DNA of 8,290 nucleotides from DAOULY01 sp034414595 (GTDB lineage Bacteria; Chloroflexota; Dehalococcoidia; SZUA-161; JAUWZY01). The position numbers and the translations under genes are program-made. Position 1 is the stretch's first letter. Each line of letters opens with the position of its first letter. The stretch spans positions 1-8,290 of the forward strand of contig DAOULY010000003.1 of NCBI GenBank assembly GCA_034414595.1. The letters run 5' to 3'. Positions 1-6,273 of the stretch are shown piece after piece. The notes beneath the pieces are model-generated. The model saw only the letters and a list, made by a program, of their open reading frames with translations, was not told the DNA's origin and did no database searches.

Positions 1-716
1 ACTCGCTGAAGAACAAATTGCAGGACTTCACCGGGGTAGAGATCACAGAGCAGAAGCTCAGAGAAGCCATCGCCCTGTGCAACAGGGAAAGGGAGCTGTT
101 CCAAGAGATAAGCCTGATGCGCAAGAGTGATGCCCCACCTTTAACAGGGAGGGATTTCGCCAAGCTCAGCCATGCTTCCCTTCTCGCCGACAAAGAATTC
201 ATGGTGCAGACGCTTGAAGCAGTGTCCGCTGAGCTGAAAAAGCAGCAAGCCTCACCTTTTGCTGGACCGAGGGTCCTGCTCACCGGTTCCACTTTGGCCT
301 ACGGGGATGAGAAAATACTGAGGCTGATTGAGGAAGCCGGCGGTGCTGTAGTCGTGGAGGAGTTCGCGGAGGGCCTGAGATATTACTGGGAAACGGTGGA
401 CCTTGATGGCGATCTCATGGCGGCGCTGGCCGATTACTATTTCCAAAAGCGAATCGTCCCGGCATGGTTCCGCCCGGCCCGGGAAAGGCATGAATTCTTA
501 ATGGAGCTGGCTAAGGTATTCCGCGTCGATGGTCTTATCTGGTATCACCTGATGTATCGTGATGCCTATATCATTGAATCCACCTTATTCCCCAAAATTC
601 TGAAGGAGGCCACCGGGCTACCGATGCTCACGGTGGAATCCGACTATGATGTGGAAGAGATCGGTGCACTGAGAACTCGTGTGGAAACCTTTATCGAAAC
701 AATAAGGAGGGGGTGA
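1..716 (+). CDS. HgdB/BcrC-like small subunit of a 2-hydroxyacyl-CoA dehydratase-type enzyme (5' end outside window)
   Basis: This is the C-terminal part (about 237 residues) of a small subunit of the 2-hydroxyacyl-CoA dehydratase / benzoyl-CoA reductase superfamily. The frame is open from the window edge (first full codon at 3), and codons before the TTG at 18 align with the complete paralog at 5074-6213, so the TTG is not the start and roughly 140 residues are missing. Shared landmarks are FTGVEIT, the GSTLAYGD loop, GLRYYW, AWFRP and the family-typical C-terminal LRTRVETF. In this superfamily the small subunit pairs with a large subunit and carries a [4Fe-4S] cluster; the N-terminal ligands lie outside the window. 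Where HgdB/HadC-type proteins usually have a third Cys (FCDPEE-like), this one reads LMYRD, with Arg encoded at 558-560. The stop is 2 nt before the next gene. Family assignment is firm; the substrate is unknown. Confidence 0.9.
   Translation, partial: SLKNKLQDFTGVEITEQKLREAIALCNRERELFQEISLMRKSDAPPLTGRDFAKLSHASLLADKEFMVQTLEAVSAELKKQQASPFAGPRVLLTGSTLAYGDEKILRLIEEAGGAVVVEEFAEGLRYYWETVDLDGDLMAALADYYFQKRIVPAWFRPARERHEFLMELAKVFRVDGLIWYHLMYRDAYIIESTLFPKILKEATGLPMLTVESDYDVEEIGALRTRVETFIETIRRG
704..710 (+). promoter_or_regulatory. Ribosome binding site that decides the start of the large-subunit gene
   Basis: AAGGAGG lies 8 nt before the ATG at 719 but only 2 nt before the in-frame GTG at 713. The spacing therefore favours ATG 719. 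The site sits inside the last codons of the upstream gene, which suggests translational coupling. Confidence 0.65.
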
Positions 717-718
717 GC

Positions 719-2110
719 ATGTATTACACCGACTTGTTGAAGCTATGCGGCTGGGAGGAAAGCGAAATCGAGCAGGAGAAAGCAAGGCTCGATGAGGCCT
801 TCAGCATCCTGGGAGTGGGCCCCGGGGAAGTGAACCACGCTGAGAGCTGGATTAAAGAAAACTATGATCTCGAGCTACTGGGGATCAGAAAGGGCTTAGG
901 AGTCTGGATCAGAACCGCTGTCGATCTGGTTCTGGGCCGCAAAGAAGGGAAGAAGATCATCTATTACGCTTTTCCCTCCATTGGTGGGCTCGGGTTCATT
1001 ACCTCCATGTTAGGTGGGGAGGACACGCTCTGTGTCTGCCCCGAGTTCGCACTCGAGGTGGTCCTGGGTGGGATATTTGACAAAATCGAGCCCATTTTCG
1101 AGACAGCTGAGGAGTTGGCACTCCCTCCAGGGCGAGCCCAGTGCGGCCTTAATAAGATTAGGATTGGTGCCCTAGCCAAAGGCATAATCCCCAAGCCCGA
1201 TGTCATGTTGGCCTCGAGCTTCTACTGTGACCAGGGGCCTAAGACAGATGAATGGGTCAAGGAGGTTTACAATATCCCCTGGGTAATAACCGATAACGTC
1301 TTGGACTCCGCTTGGGATCAATTCCCTGAGATTGAACCTGAGCGCATTTCCTACCTGGGCACAGAGCTAAACCAGACTTTTGATCAGCTACTGGAGGTAA
1401 TAGGTAAGAAGCTCACTGAAGAAGACTGGGCTATCTACAACGAGCAATATAGCAGGTTCGTGGCCTTGCTGCAGAAAATCAACGACTTGATGAGAGCGGA
1501 CCCGATACCGATTGGTCAGGGGAGCCTTCAGATAATTCGTCTCTGTAAGAGTGCTATAAACCACAGGCAGTTCCCGCGGATTCTCGAGGCGATGGAAACC
1601 CTGATCCCGGAGCTTGAGCAAAGGGTCGCCGAAGGCAAAGGCCCCGTGCCCAAGGGAGCGCCCAGGATTTACAGTTGCCTGTTCCCGTTCAGGGATACAT
1701 CCTTAATCCGCTTGATTGAAAACTCAGGCGTGGCGGTACCCATTACATTTATGACCTACGATGCACCTCTGGCCGAATTCAAGTCCTCTTACCCTACCCT
1801 GGGGGAGAGAAGAGCTGAAATTGAGCTGAAAAGGGGCATGTATCACAGCACTCCTGGCTTTATCTACTGGATAGAAAAGGCTTGTCGAGACTGGAATGTG
1901 GATGGGTTACTATGGGGTTGGCCAGTTCACTGCCGACCTTTTGTTCTCACTGGCTTCACAGCCAGGAAGGAAATGGAACGCAGGTTAGGAATTCCCGTGC
2001 TGAGCCTGGAGTTCGATTTCTTTGATAGCAGAACCTTCAATACCGAGGCACTCAGGACCAGAGTGGAGACGTTCGCCCAGCTGCTATCAGCGAGGAAAGT
2101 TCGAGGCTGA
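719..2110 (+). CDS. HgdA-like large subunit of a 2-hydroxyacyl-CoA dehydratase / benzoyl-CoA reductase-type enzyme (module A)
   Basis: This is a 463-residue large subunit, close to the size of HgdA-type proteins. It should dimerise with the small subunit encoded just upstream and hold a [4Fe-4S] cluster at the active site, where a CoA thioester is reduced by one electron. The three cysteines expected for the cluster are present: Cys142 in AQCGLNK, Cys170 in SSFYCDQ (the position of the family's CDGKKK motif) and Cys405 in WPVHCRPF. The C-terminus carries LRTRVETFAQLL. An in-frame GTG at 713 would overlap the previous stop, but the Shine-Dalgarno spacing and the paralog's N-terminus (VYYADFLKL against MYYTDLLKL here) support ATG 719. 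It lies 2 nt after the small subunit and 8 nt before the activator, so all three are probably co-transcribed. Dehydratase and aryl-CoA reductase activity cannot be told apart from these motifs alone. Confidence 0.92.
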   Translation: MYYTDLLKLCGWEESEIEQEKARLDEAFSILGVGPGEVNHAESWIKENYDLELLGIRKGLGVWIRTAVDLVLGRKEGKKIIYYAFPSIGGLGFITSMLGGEDTLCVCPEFALEVVLGGIFDKIEPIFETAEELALPPGRAQCGLNKIRIGALAKGIIPKPDVMLASSFYCDQGPKTDEWVKEVYNIPWVITDNVLDSAWDQFPEIEPERISYLGTELNQTFDQLLEVIGKKLTEEDWAIYNEQYSRFVALLQKINDLMRADPIPIGQGSLQIIRLCKSAINHRQFPRILEAMETLIPELEQRVAEGKGPVPKGAPRIYSCLFPFRDTSLIRLIENSGVAVPITFMTYDAPLAEFKSSYPTLGERRAEIELKRGMYHSTPGFIYWIEKACRDWNVDGLLWGWPVHCRPFVLTGFTARKEMERRLGIPVLSLEFDFFDSRTFNTEALRTRVETFAQLLSARKVRG

Positions 2111-2118
2111 GCCAGACT

Positions 2119-2904
2119 ATGTTTGTTTGCGGCGTAGATGTCGGAGCTGCCACCGCCAAGGCAGTCATAATCGGCGATGGTGAGGTAGTTTCTCATGCCA
2201 TCCTGCCCACTGGTTACAGCGTTTCTCTGGCAGCGGACAGCGTGGTCCAGGAGGCACTGAACAGAAGCAAGCTATCCACTCCCAAGTTCGATTTCGTCGT
2301 TTCCACCGGATATGGCCGCTACAACGTCTCCTTCTCCGATAAAGCGGTAACCGAAATCATCTGTCATGCCAAAGGGGCTAACTTCCTGCTGCCTGCGGTG
2401 CGAACCATCGTTGATATCGGAGGACAGGATAGCAAGGTGATAGCTCTGGACGGAGACGGAAACGTGACCAACTTCGTCATGAATGATAAGTGCGCTGCGG
2501 GCACAGGTAGATTCATTGAGGTTATGTCCAAGGTCCTGGAGGTCCCTCTGGAGGAGATAGGGAAGGTGTCCCTGACAAGTGAGAACCCCTGTACTATAAG
2601 CAGCACCTGCACCATATTCGCTGAGTCGGAGGTGGTATCGCTGCGGGCACAGGGTGAGCCGAGGGAAAATCTGATCGCAGGCATACACAAGGCGATCGCT
2701 TCCCGGGTAGCTGTCATGGGAAGAAGCATCGGTTTCAACAGAGATGTGGCGTTCACCGGTGGCGTGGCCAAGAACGTTGGGATGAAGAAGTTCCTCGAGG
2801 ATGTCATCGGGCTGGAGATTGTAATTCCCCAGGAGCCCCAGATCGTCGGCGCACTGGGCGCGGCCCTCATCGCCAAGACGGAAGCAGCGGCGAGCTCCAG
2901 CTAA
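2119..2904 (+). CDS. ATP-dependent activator (archerase) of the HgdC/BcrA/BadF/BzdP family
   Basis: This 261-residue protein has the length of HgdC. Known members are homodimers that share one [4Fe-4S] cluster, take an electron from ferredoxin or flavodoxin, and use ATP hydrolysis to deliver it at very low potential to the dehydratase or reductase. Visible motifs are the phosphate-binding loop GVDVGAATAK (5-14), DIGGQDSK (99-106), NDKCAAGTGRF (122-132) with cluster ligand Cys125, ISSTCTIFAESE (160-171) with the second ligand Cys164, and FTGGVAKNVG (212-221). The cysteine spacing matches HgdC. The ATG is 8 nt after the large-subunit stop; the ribosome site is weak (GAGG at 2103-2106, 12 nt away), so translation may be coupled. 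The gene order small-large-activator differs from the classical activator-first hgdCAB order. It is the only activator in the window and may serve both subunit pairs. Confidence 0.95.
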   Translation: MFVCGVDVGAATAKAVIIGDGEVVSHAILPTGYSVSLAADSVVQEALNRSKLSTPKFDFVVSTGYGRYNVSFSDKAVTEIICHAKGANFLLPAVRTIVDIGGQDSKVIALDGDGNVTNFVMNDKCAAGTGRFIEVMSKVLEVPLEEIGKVSLTSENPCTISSTCTIFAESEVVSLRAQGEPRENLIAGIHKAIASRVAVMGRSIGFNRDVAFTGGVAKNVGMKKFLEDVIGLEIVIPQEPQIVGALGAALIAKTEAAASSS

Positions 2905-3014
2905 TCAAGCCCAATGTCTGCCGTCACATTCACGGGAGCGACAGGGCTTACGATTGTAACAGCCCGGCTATCGCCCGAACCCATGTAATCGGCAAGAGCT
3001 CCTGCCTCAACGGC

Positions 3015-3043
3015 TTGACAAACCCCACAAGCAAAAGTATAAT
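3015..3043 (+). promoter_or_regulatory. Perfect consensus sigma-70 promoter for the PEP-utilising gene
   Basis: TTGACA at 3015-3020 and TATAAT at 3038-3043 are separated by exactly 17 nt, a full match to the housekeeping consensus, so chance is unlikely. The predicted start site is near 3050. It marks the beginning of a second transcription unit, separate from module A. Confidence 0.88.
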
Positions 3044-3076
3044 GGAGTGTCGTATCCGAATATCGTGTTCTCACCT

Positions 3077-3088
3077 CCTAATATTAGG
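3077..3088 (+). promoter_or_regulatory. 12-bp perfect palindrome, candidate operator
   Basis: CCTAATATTAGG reads the same on both strands and lies about 27-38 nt downstream of the predicted start site, where a bound repressor could block elongation. Such a strong promoter would be expected to need control. The regulator is unknown and no regulator gene is in the window. Confidence 0.4.
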
Positions 3089-3179
3089 TATGCGATGATT
3101 GAGGGCGCCGGTAAGAAGCAGACAAAAGAGAAAGAAGAGAATGGGAGGTGGCTTATAGATTATCCATAGGTTTATAGGG

Positions 3180-3221
3180 TGAAGCAATCACCAATCCCGA
3201 TGAAGCAATAGCCAATCCCAA
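3180..3221 (+). repeat. Two-copy tandem 21-nt direct repeat
   Basis: The units at 3180-3200 and 3201-3221 both begin TGAAGCAAT and share CCAATCCC; the first 19 nt of each differ at only two adjacent positions. They lie in the leader, 46-87 nt before the GTG start. They could be paired protein- or RNA-binding sites or a small duplication. No start codon opens a reading frame across them. Confidence 0.6.
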
Positions 3222-3251
3222 AGAAAAAGAAGTAAAACAACTAATACGGAA

Positions 3252-3259
3252 AAGGAGGG
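3252..3259 (+). promoter_or_regulatory. Strong ribosome binding site supporting a GTG start
   Basis: AAGGAGGG ends 7 nt before the GTG at 3267. No in-frame ATG lies nearby upstream, and the frame is closed by a TGA at 3201-3203, so the GTG is the best start. Confidence 0.75.
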
Positions 3260-3266
3260 AAGACAG

Positions 3267-4934
3267 GTGCCAAGGAAGGCGTGTTGTTACGGCTTAACGG
3301 AGTTTGATTTTGATGAAGAGAGGGACCTGCAGCATTATACCGTTTGGTTGTGCGATCTAGCCCATGAGGTGCCGCCATTCACGCCAATTTGTTGCTGGCA
3401 GTGGGGCGATCATATGGGCAGCAGTCACTGGTATGCACACGAGATGCTATCCATACCGACTTGTAAGAACTGGGATTGGAGGATGGTCGATGGTGTCTAC
3501 TATTTTGCACTTACAGAAACGACACCAGAGGAGATTCCTGAACGAGAGAAGATATTTAGGGAGAGAATAGCTCCGTATATAGATGATTTCGCTGGCGAGT
3601 ACAACAAGCTCATGGCTGAACTGGCAGGACACTTCGACCGATTGAAGCAGGTCGACGTCGAGAAGGCACCTCTCCTGGATCTCCTGGAGCATTTTGAGGA
3701 TTACCTGACCTCCAATAGAAGGCACTGGCATATACACATGCTCTGTCTGATTTGCGTTAACTATATCTATACCCTGTTTCTATCAATGTGCCAGGAGCTA
3801 ACTGGAATCACTCAAGATACCCCAGTATTCCAGCAGTTGCTGGGCGGATTTGACAGCAGGCTGTATAGGGATGACAAGGAAACATGGCACCTCAGTGACC
3901 GGGCTTTGGAGTTGGGGCTTGGTGAGCTTTTCCAGACAAAGGGAGATAACGAGCAAATAATCCAAGAGCTTGACAAAAGCGACGCAGGGAAGAAGTGGCT
4001 GCATGAATACCAGCAATATCTGGGAGTATATGGCTGGAAATGTGAGCACATGTTTGAATGGGGTACTCCTACCTGGATCGAGAAGCCCAGCCTGGGGATA
4101 CCAGCAATCAAGCTGGCAATGTCTAAGGGAGGGGCTTATGCCCTGGATAAGGAGCGGGAGCGTCTGATCAGGGAACGGGAGGAGGCAGAAAAGGAGGTTC
4201 TGGGCAAGGTTCCTTCGGATCAAAAGGAATGGTTCTGGAAGCTGATGAACGCATCCGAGAGGGCCGGCTGGTTTAGCGAGGACCACACCTATTACTGTGA
4301 TTATCCTTTCCATGCCCTGGGCCGGCGAGTGACCAGAGAATATGGTAAGCGATTTGCCCGCGCCGGGATCATTGATGACCCTCAGGATGTCTACTACCTG
4401 ATGCCCTGGGAAATAAGGAAGGCAGCCATAGATATGGAGAGGGTAATCAGCCTGCGCCCCTATCTGGAACCCCGGAAGAAGGAGTATAACGAATACCGTC
4501 AGATTACGCCGGCACCTTTCTACGGCAGGATAGACCGCATCGGAGAGATGGCACAGAAAGATGCTGCAATTGGCGTAAACATTTCCATGCCGAATGTCAG
4601 GCCAGAATTACAGGCTGACCTGTATGGCGGAGCCTCAGCTCCAGGAGTAGCTGAGGGGATCGCCCGCGTGGTGATGACTGAGGACAAACTGAGTGAGGTT
4701 CAGCCGGGTGAGATACTGGTCGCTCCGATGACAAGTGCCCCTTGGACTCCCGCTTTTGGCGTCGCTGCCGCTGTGGTGGTAGACGGCGGAGGGTTCCTCT
4801 CCCATGCCGTGATTGTGGCTCGGGAGTTTGGCATCCCTTGCGTTGCGGGCACCATAGAGGGGACGAAGAAGATTCAGACAGGTCAGAGGATCAGGGTCGA
4901 TGGCAACCTCGGAGCCATTTATATTGTCAAGTAA
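3267..4934 (+). CDS. PEP-utilising enzyme mobile-domain protein without the ATP-binding domain
   Basis: This 555-residue protein belongs to the PEP synthase / pyruvate phosphate dikinase / rifampin phosphotransferase superfamily. Residues about 454-555 form the swivelling phosphohistidine domain: GGASAPGVAEG at the start, then SHAVIVAREFGIPCVAG with catalytic His513. The segment before it (FHALGRRV at 348-355, DDPQDVYYL at 370-378) resembles the helical substrate domain of rifampin phosphotransferase-like proteins. Residues about 1-130 are rich in Trp and Cys, with HEVPPFTP and a charged helix near 295-315 further on. There is no N-terminal ATP-grasp domain, so it cannot phosphorylate its own His from ATP in the classical way; a separate ATP-binding subunit would be needed. 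Phenylphosphate synthase of anaerobic phenol degraders is split in this manner. It has its own promoter and lies between two dehydratase modules. The superfamily is firm; the reaction is not. Confidence 0.88.
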   Translation: MPRKACCYGLTEFDFDEERDLQHYTVWLCDLAHEVPPFTPICCWQWGDHMGSSHWYAHEMLSIPTCKNWDWRMVDGVYYFALTETTPEEIPEREKIFRERIAPYIDDFAGEYNKLMAELAGHFDRLKQVDVEKAPLLDLLEHFEDYLTSNRRHWHIHMLCLICVNYIYTLFLSMCQELTGITQDTPVFQQLLGGFDSRLYRDDKETWHLSDRALELGLGELFQTKGDNEQIIQELDKSDAGKKWLHEYQQYLGVYGWKCEHMFEWGTPTWIEKPSLGIPAIKLAMSKGGAYALDKERERLIREREEAEKEVLGKVPSDQKEWFWKLMNASERAGWFSEDHTYYCDYPFHALGRRVTREYGKRFARAGIIDDPQDVYYLMPWEIRKAAIDMERVISLRPYLEPRKKEYNEYRQITPAPFYGRIDRIGEMAQKDAAIGVNISMPNVRPELQADLYGGASAPGVAEGIARVVMTEDKLSEVQPGEILVAPMTSAPWTPAFGVAAAVVVDGGGFLSHAVIVAREFGIPCVAGTIEGTKKIQTGQRIRVDGNLGAIYIVK

Positions 4935-4942
4935 AGGAGCCA

Positions 4943-5011
4943 ATGGCTGAGCAATTCAATTTCTTGAACGGTCATTCCGGTTCTACCCCCATATACATCA
5001 TGCCATTCTGA
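4943..5011 (+). CDS. Possible 22-residue small ORF before the hairpin
   Basis: An ATG frame of 22 codons starts 8 nt after the PEP-utilising gene. AAAGGAG at 4933-4939 (overlapping that gene's stop) precedes the ATG by only 3 nt, which is short. The peptide begins MAEQFNFLNG and ends YIMPF; I do not recognise it. Its stop is immediately followed by the 33-nt palindrome, as expected for the last frame of a transcription unit. It may equally be chance, since part of the same frame is an overlapping shadow of the upstream gene. Confidence 0.22.
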   Translation: MAEQFNFLNGHSGSTPIYIMPF

Positions 5012-5044
5012 GTAACTGGGCGGGTGAGTCACCCGCCCAGTTAC
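5012..5044 (+). terminator. Perfect 16-bp inverted repeat: terminator-like or attenuating hairpin
   Basis: The arms 5012-5027 and 5029-5044 are exact reverse complements around a single G at 5028; in RNA the innermost pairs would open to make a loop. The stem core is GGGCGGGTGA/TCACCCGCCC and is very stable. No run of T follows (CATTTAACATATAG), so it is not a classical intrinsic terminator. It lies between two genes on the same strand, and only 29 nt remain before the next ATG, with no clear promoter there. Partial termination, attenuation, or 3'-end protection of the upstream mRNA are all possible. Confidence 0.6.
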
Positions 5045-5073
5045 CATTTAACATATAGAAAAGGGGTGAAATC

Positions 5074-6213
5074 ATGACAGCGCTGGAGTCATTGGATGCA
5101 CACGTGATGAGCAGGGCAGCCGAGCTGGAGAAGATGAAGGCAGCCGGACGCAAAGTGGTTGGCTATTGGCCTGGAGGCTATGTTCCCGAGGAAATAATAC
5201 TGGCATGTGACGCGATACCAGTTGGGCTCCATCGTGGGGGGGAGCGTGACCCTGTACTGGTTGCCGGGGCATATCTTCCCCGCTGGTTTTGCACTTTCTG
5301 TCGCGCTCAGGTTGGTTACAAGGCAATGAAAGGGGAGCCATACTACGATTTGGCCGATATAACTGTTGTTCCGATTGTGGACAATTGTGTACTGGCAGTA
5401 GCTGATTGTTGGGAATTTTACAAGATGGCAAGTGTCTTTAGATTTGGGGTCCCTCATCGCAAAACGAAGGAAGCACTCGATTACTACCTGCATGGCATAA
5501 AGTCATTGCGGGAGGCAGTGGAAGCCTTCACCGGGGTAAAGATTACAGATGAGAAGCTCAGGGAAGCCATTATCCTGTGCAACAAGGAAAGGGAGCTTCT
5601 GCGGAAAATAAGCCTGATGCGCAAAGCAGACCCGCCTCCGCTGACGGGGGCAGAGTTTGTGCGGATAAATCATGCTTCTTTGCTTGCCGACAAGCAATTC
5701 ATGGTAGAGACACTGGAATCTATCTACAATGAATTGAGCAAGAGAGAGATTGCAGCCCCGAAGGGGCCCCGGATTCTGCTAGCTGGCTCCACCTTAGCTT
5801 ATGGAGACTCGAAGGTCTTAAGCTTGGTTGAGGAGGCGGGGGGTAATGTTGTCATTGAACATTTTGACGAAGGTTTAAGATATTACTGGAACTCAGTTGA
5901 GCCCGATGGTGATCCCATGGCAGCACTTGCCAAGGCTTACTATCAAGAGCGGATAGGGCCAGCATGGTTCAGACCGTGGACGGACGGGATGGATTTCATT
6001 GTGAATCTGGCTAAGGAATTCAACGTCAATGGTGTTATCTGGTACTATCTTATGTACCGTGATTCTCATGTTATTCAAGCCGCTCTATTATCGAAGGTTA
6101 TAGAAAAGGCTACTGGCATATCAATGCTCAAGATCGAATCCGATTACGATGCTGCTGAACTTGGCCCTCTTAGAACTCGTGTTGAGACTTATCTGGAAAT
6201 CGCGAGGAGGTAA
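5074..6213 (+). CDS. HgdB/BcrC-like small subunit of a 2-hydroxyacyl-CoA dehydratase-type enzyme (module B)
   Basis: This complete 379-residue small subunit matches HgdB in length and closely resembles the partial gene at the window start. A variant ribosome site (AAGGGGTG, 5061-5068) precedes the ATG by 5 nt. Cysteines in the cluster region are Cys73 and Cys76 (WFCTFCRAQ) and Cys105 and Cys112 (VDNCVLAVADC). Cys73 aligns with the family's first ligand. The usual CDGKKK Cys position is Asp103 here, with Cys105 two residues later. The family's third, C-terminal ligand (FCDPEE-like) is replaced by Arg329 in LMYRDSH. Other landmarks are GSTLAYGD (238-245) and LRTRVET (366-372). It lies 60 nt upstream of its large subunit and should form a heterodimer with it. 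Family assignment is firm; with this altered ligand set, how its cluster is bound is uncertain. Confidence 0.93.
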   Translation: MTALESLDAHVMSRAAELEKMKAAGRKVVGYWPGGYVPEEIILACDAIPVGLHRGGERDPVLVAGAYLPRWFCTFCRAQVGYKAMKGEPYYDLADITVVPIVDNCVLAVADCWEFYKMASVFRFGVPHRKTKEALDYYLHGIKSLREAVEAFTGVKITDEKLREAIILCNKERELLRKISLMRKADPPPLTGAEFVRINHASLLADKQFMVETLESIYNELSKREIAAPKGPRILLAGSTLAYGDSKVLSLVEEAGGNVVIEHFDEGLRYYWNSVEPDGDPMAALAKAYYQERIGPAWFRPWTDGMDFIVNLAKEFNVNGVIWYYLMYRDSHVIQAALLSKVIEKATGISMLKIESDYDAAELGPLRTRVETYLEIARR

Positions 6214-6233
6214 AATCGGCAAGGATTGTATCA

Positions 6234-6245
6234 TCTCGATCGAGA
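6234..6245 (+). promoter_or_regulatory. 12-bp palindrome between the two subunit genes of module B
   Basis: TCTCGATCGAGA is a perfect palindrome in the 60-nt gap between the small- and large-subunit genes. No promoter hexamers flank it. It could be a binding site or chance. Confidence 0.15.
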
Positions 6246-6261
6246 CTTTTATGGACACTAC

Positions 6262-6269
6262 AAGGAGGT
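6262..6269 (+). promoter_or_regulatory. Ribosome binding site that decides the ATG start of the module B large subunit
   Basis: AAGGAGGT lies 4 nt before the ATG at 6274. The in-frame TTG at 6226, 16 codons upstream, has no such spacing, so the longer version is unlikely. Confidence 0.85.
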
Positions 6270-6273
6270 AAAA

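Larger units (their letters stand above)
2905..3266 (+). other. 362-bp intergenic control region with promoter and long leader
   Basis: No gene longer than a short peptide is convincing here. The first 110 bases show no clear terminator for the activator operon: the only inverted repeats are 5-6 bp with long loops and no T tract. Then come a consensus promoter, a palindrome, a purine-rich stretch (about 3109-3148), a 21-nt direct repeat pair and an A-rich run up to the ribosome site. With a start near 3050, the mRNA leader before the GTG at 3267 would be about 217 nt, long enough for a regulatory RNA, although I recognise no known riboswitch. Confidence 0.7.

Noticed and set aside
713..721. 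GTG start at 713 overlapping the previous stop (GTGA)
   Set aside because: The Shine-Dalgarno site would be only 2 nt away; ATG 719 has 8-nt spacing and matches the paralog's N-terminus.
2272..2876. Two long minus-strand frames inside the activator gene
   Set aside because: The plus-strand frame carries every activator motif; the antisense frames are shadows of it.
2907..2965. Inverted repeats after the activator gene as a terminator
   Set aside because: Stems are only 5-6 bp with loops of 12-31 nt and no T tract.
2901..3074. Minus-strand frame of 57 codons (GTG at 3074, stop at 2901-2903) with a CxxC motif
   Set aside because: It overlaps the 3' end of the activator gene and runs antisense through the perfect plus-strand promoter; the GTG directly abuts its only ribosome-site-like sequence, leaving no spacing, and I recognise no family.
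3798..4313. Long minus-strand frame (171 codons) inside the PEP-utilising gene
   Set aside because: Entirely antisense to a well-supported coding region, no ribosome site, and no recognisable domain.
4742..4942. Alternative plus-strand frame overlapping the end of the PEP-utilising gene
   Set aside because: It lies in another frame of a convincing phosphohistidine domain and is rich in Arg and Cys, as shadow frames often are.
5236..5242. Run of seven G in the module B small subunit as a phase-variation site
   Set aside because: The reading frame is intact through it and the encoded HRGGER aligns with SHGGDR in the third copy; one short run is weak evidence for slippage.
6226..6273. TTG start extending the module B large subunit by 16 residues
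   Set aside because: No suitable ribosome site, and the extension has no counterpart in the paralog; ATG 6274 has AAGGAGGT at good spacing.
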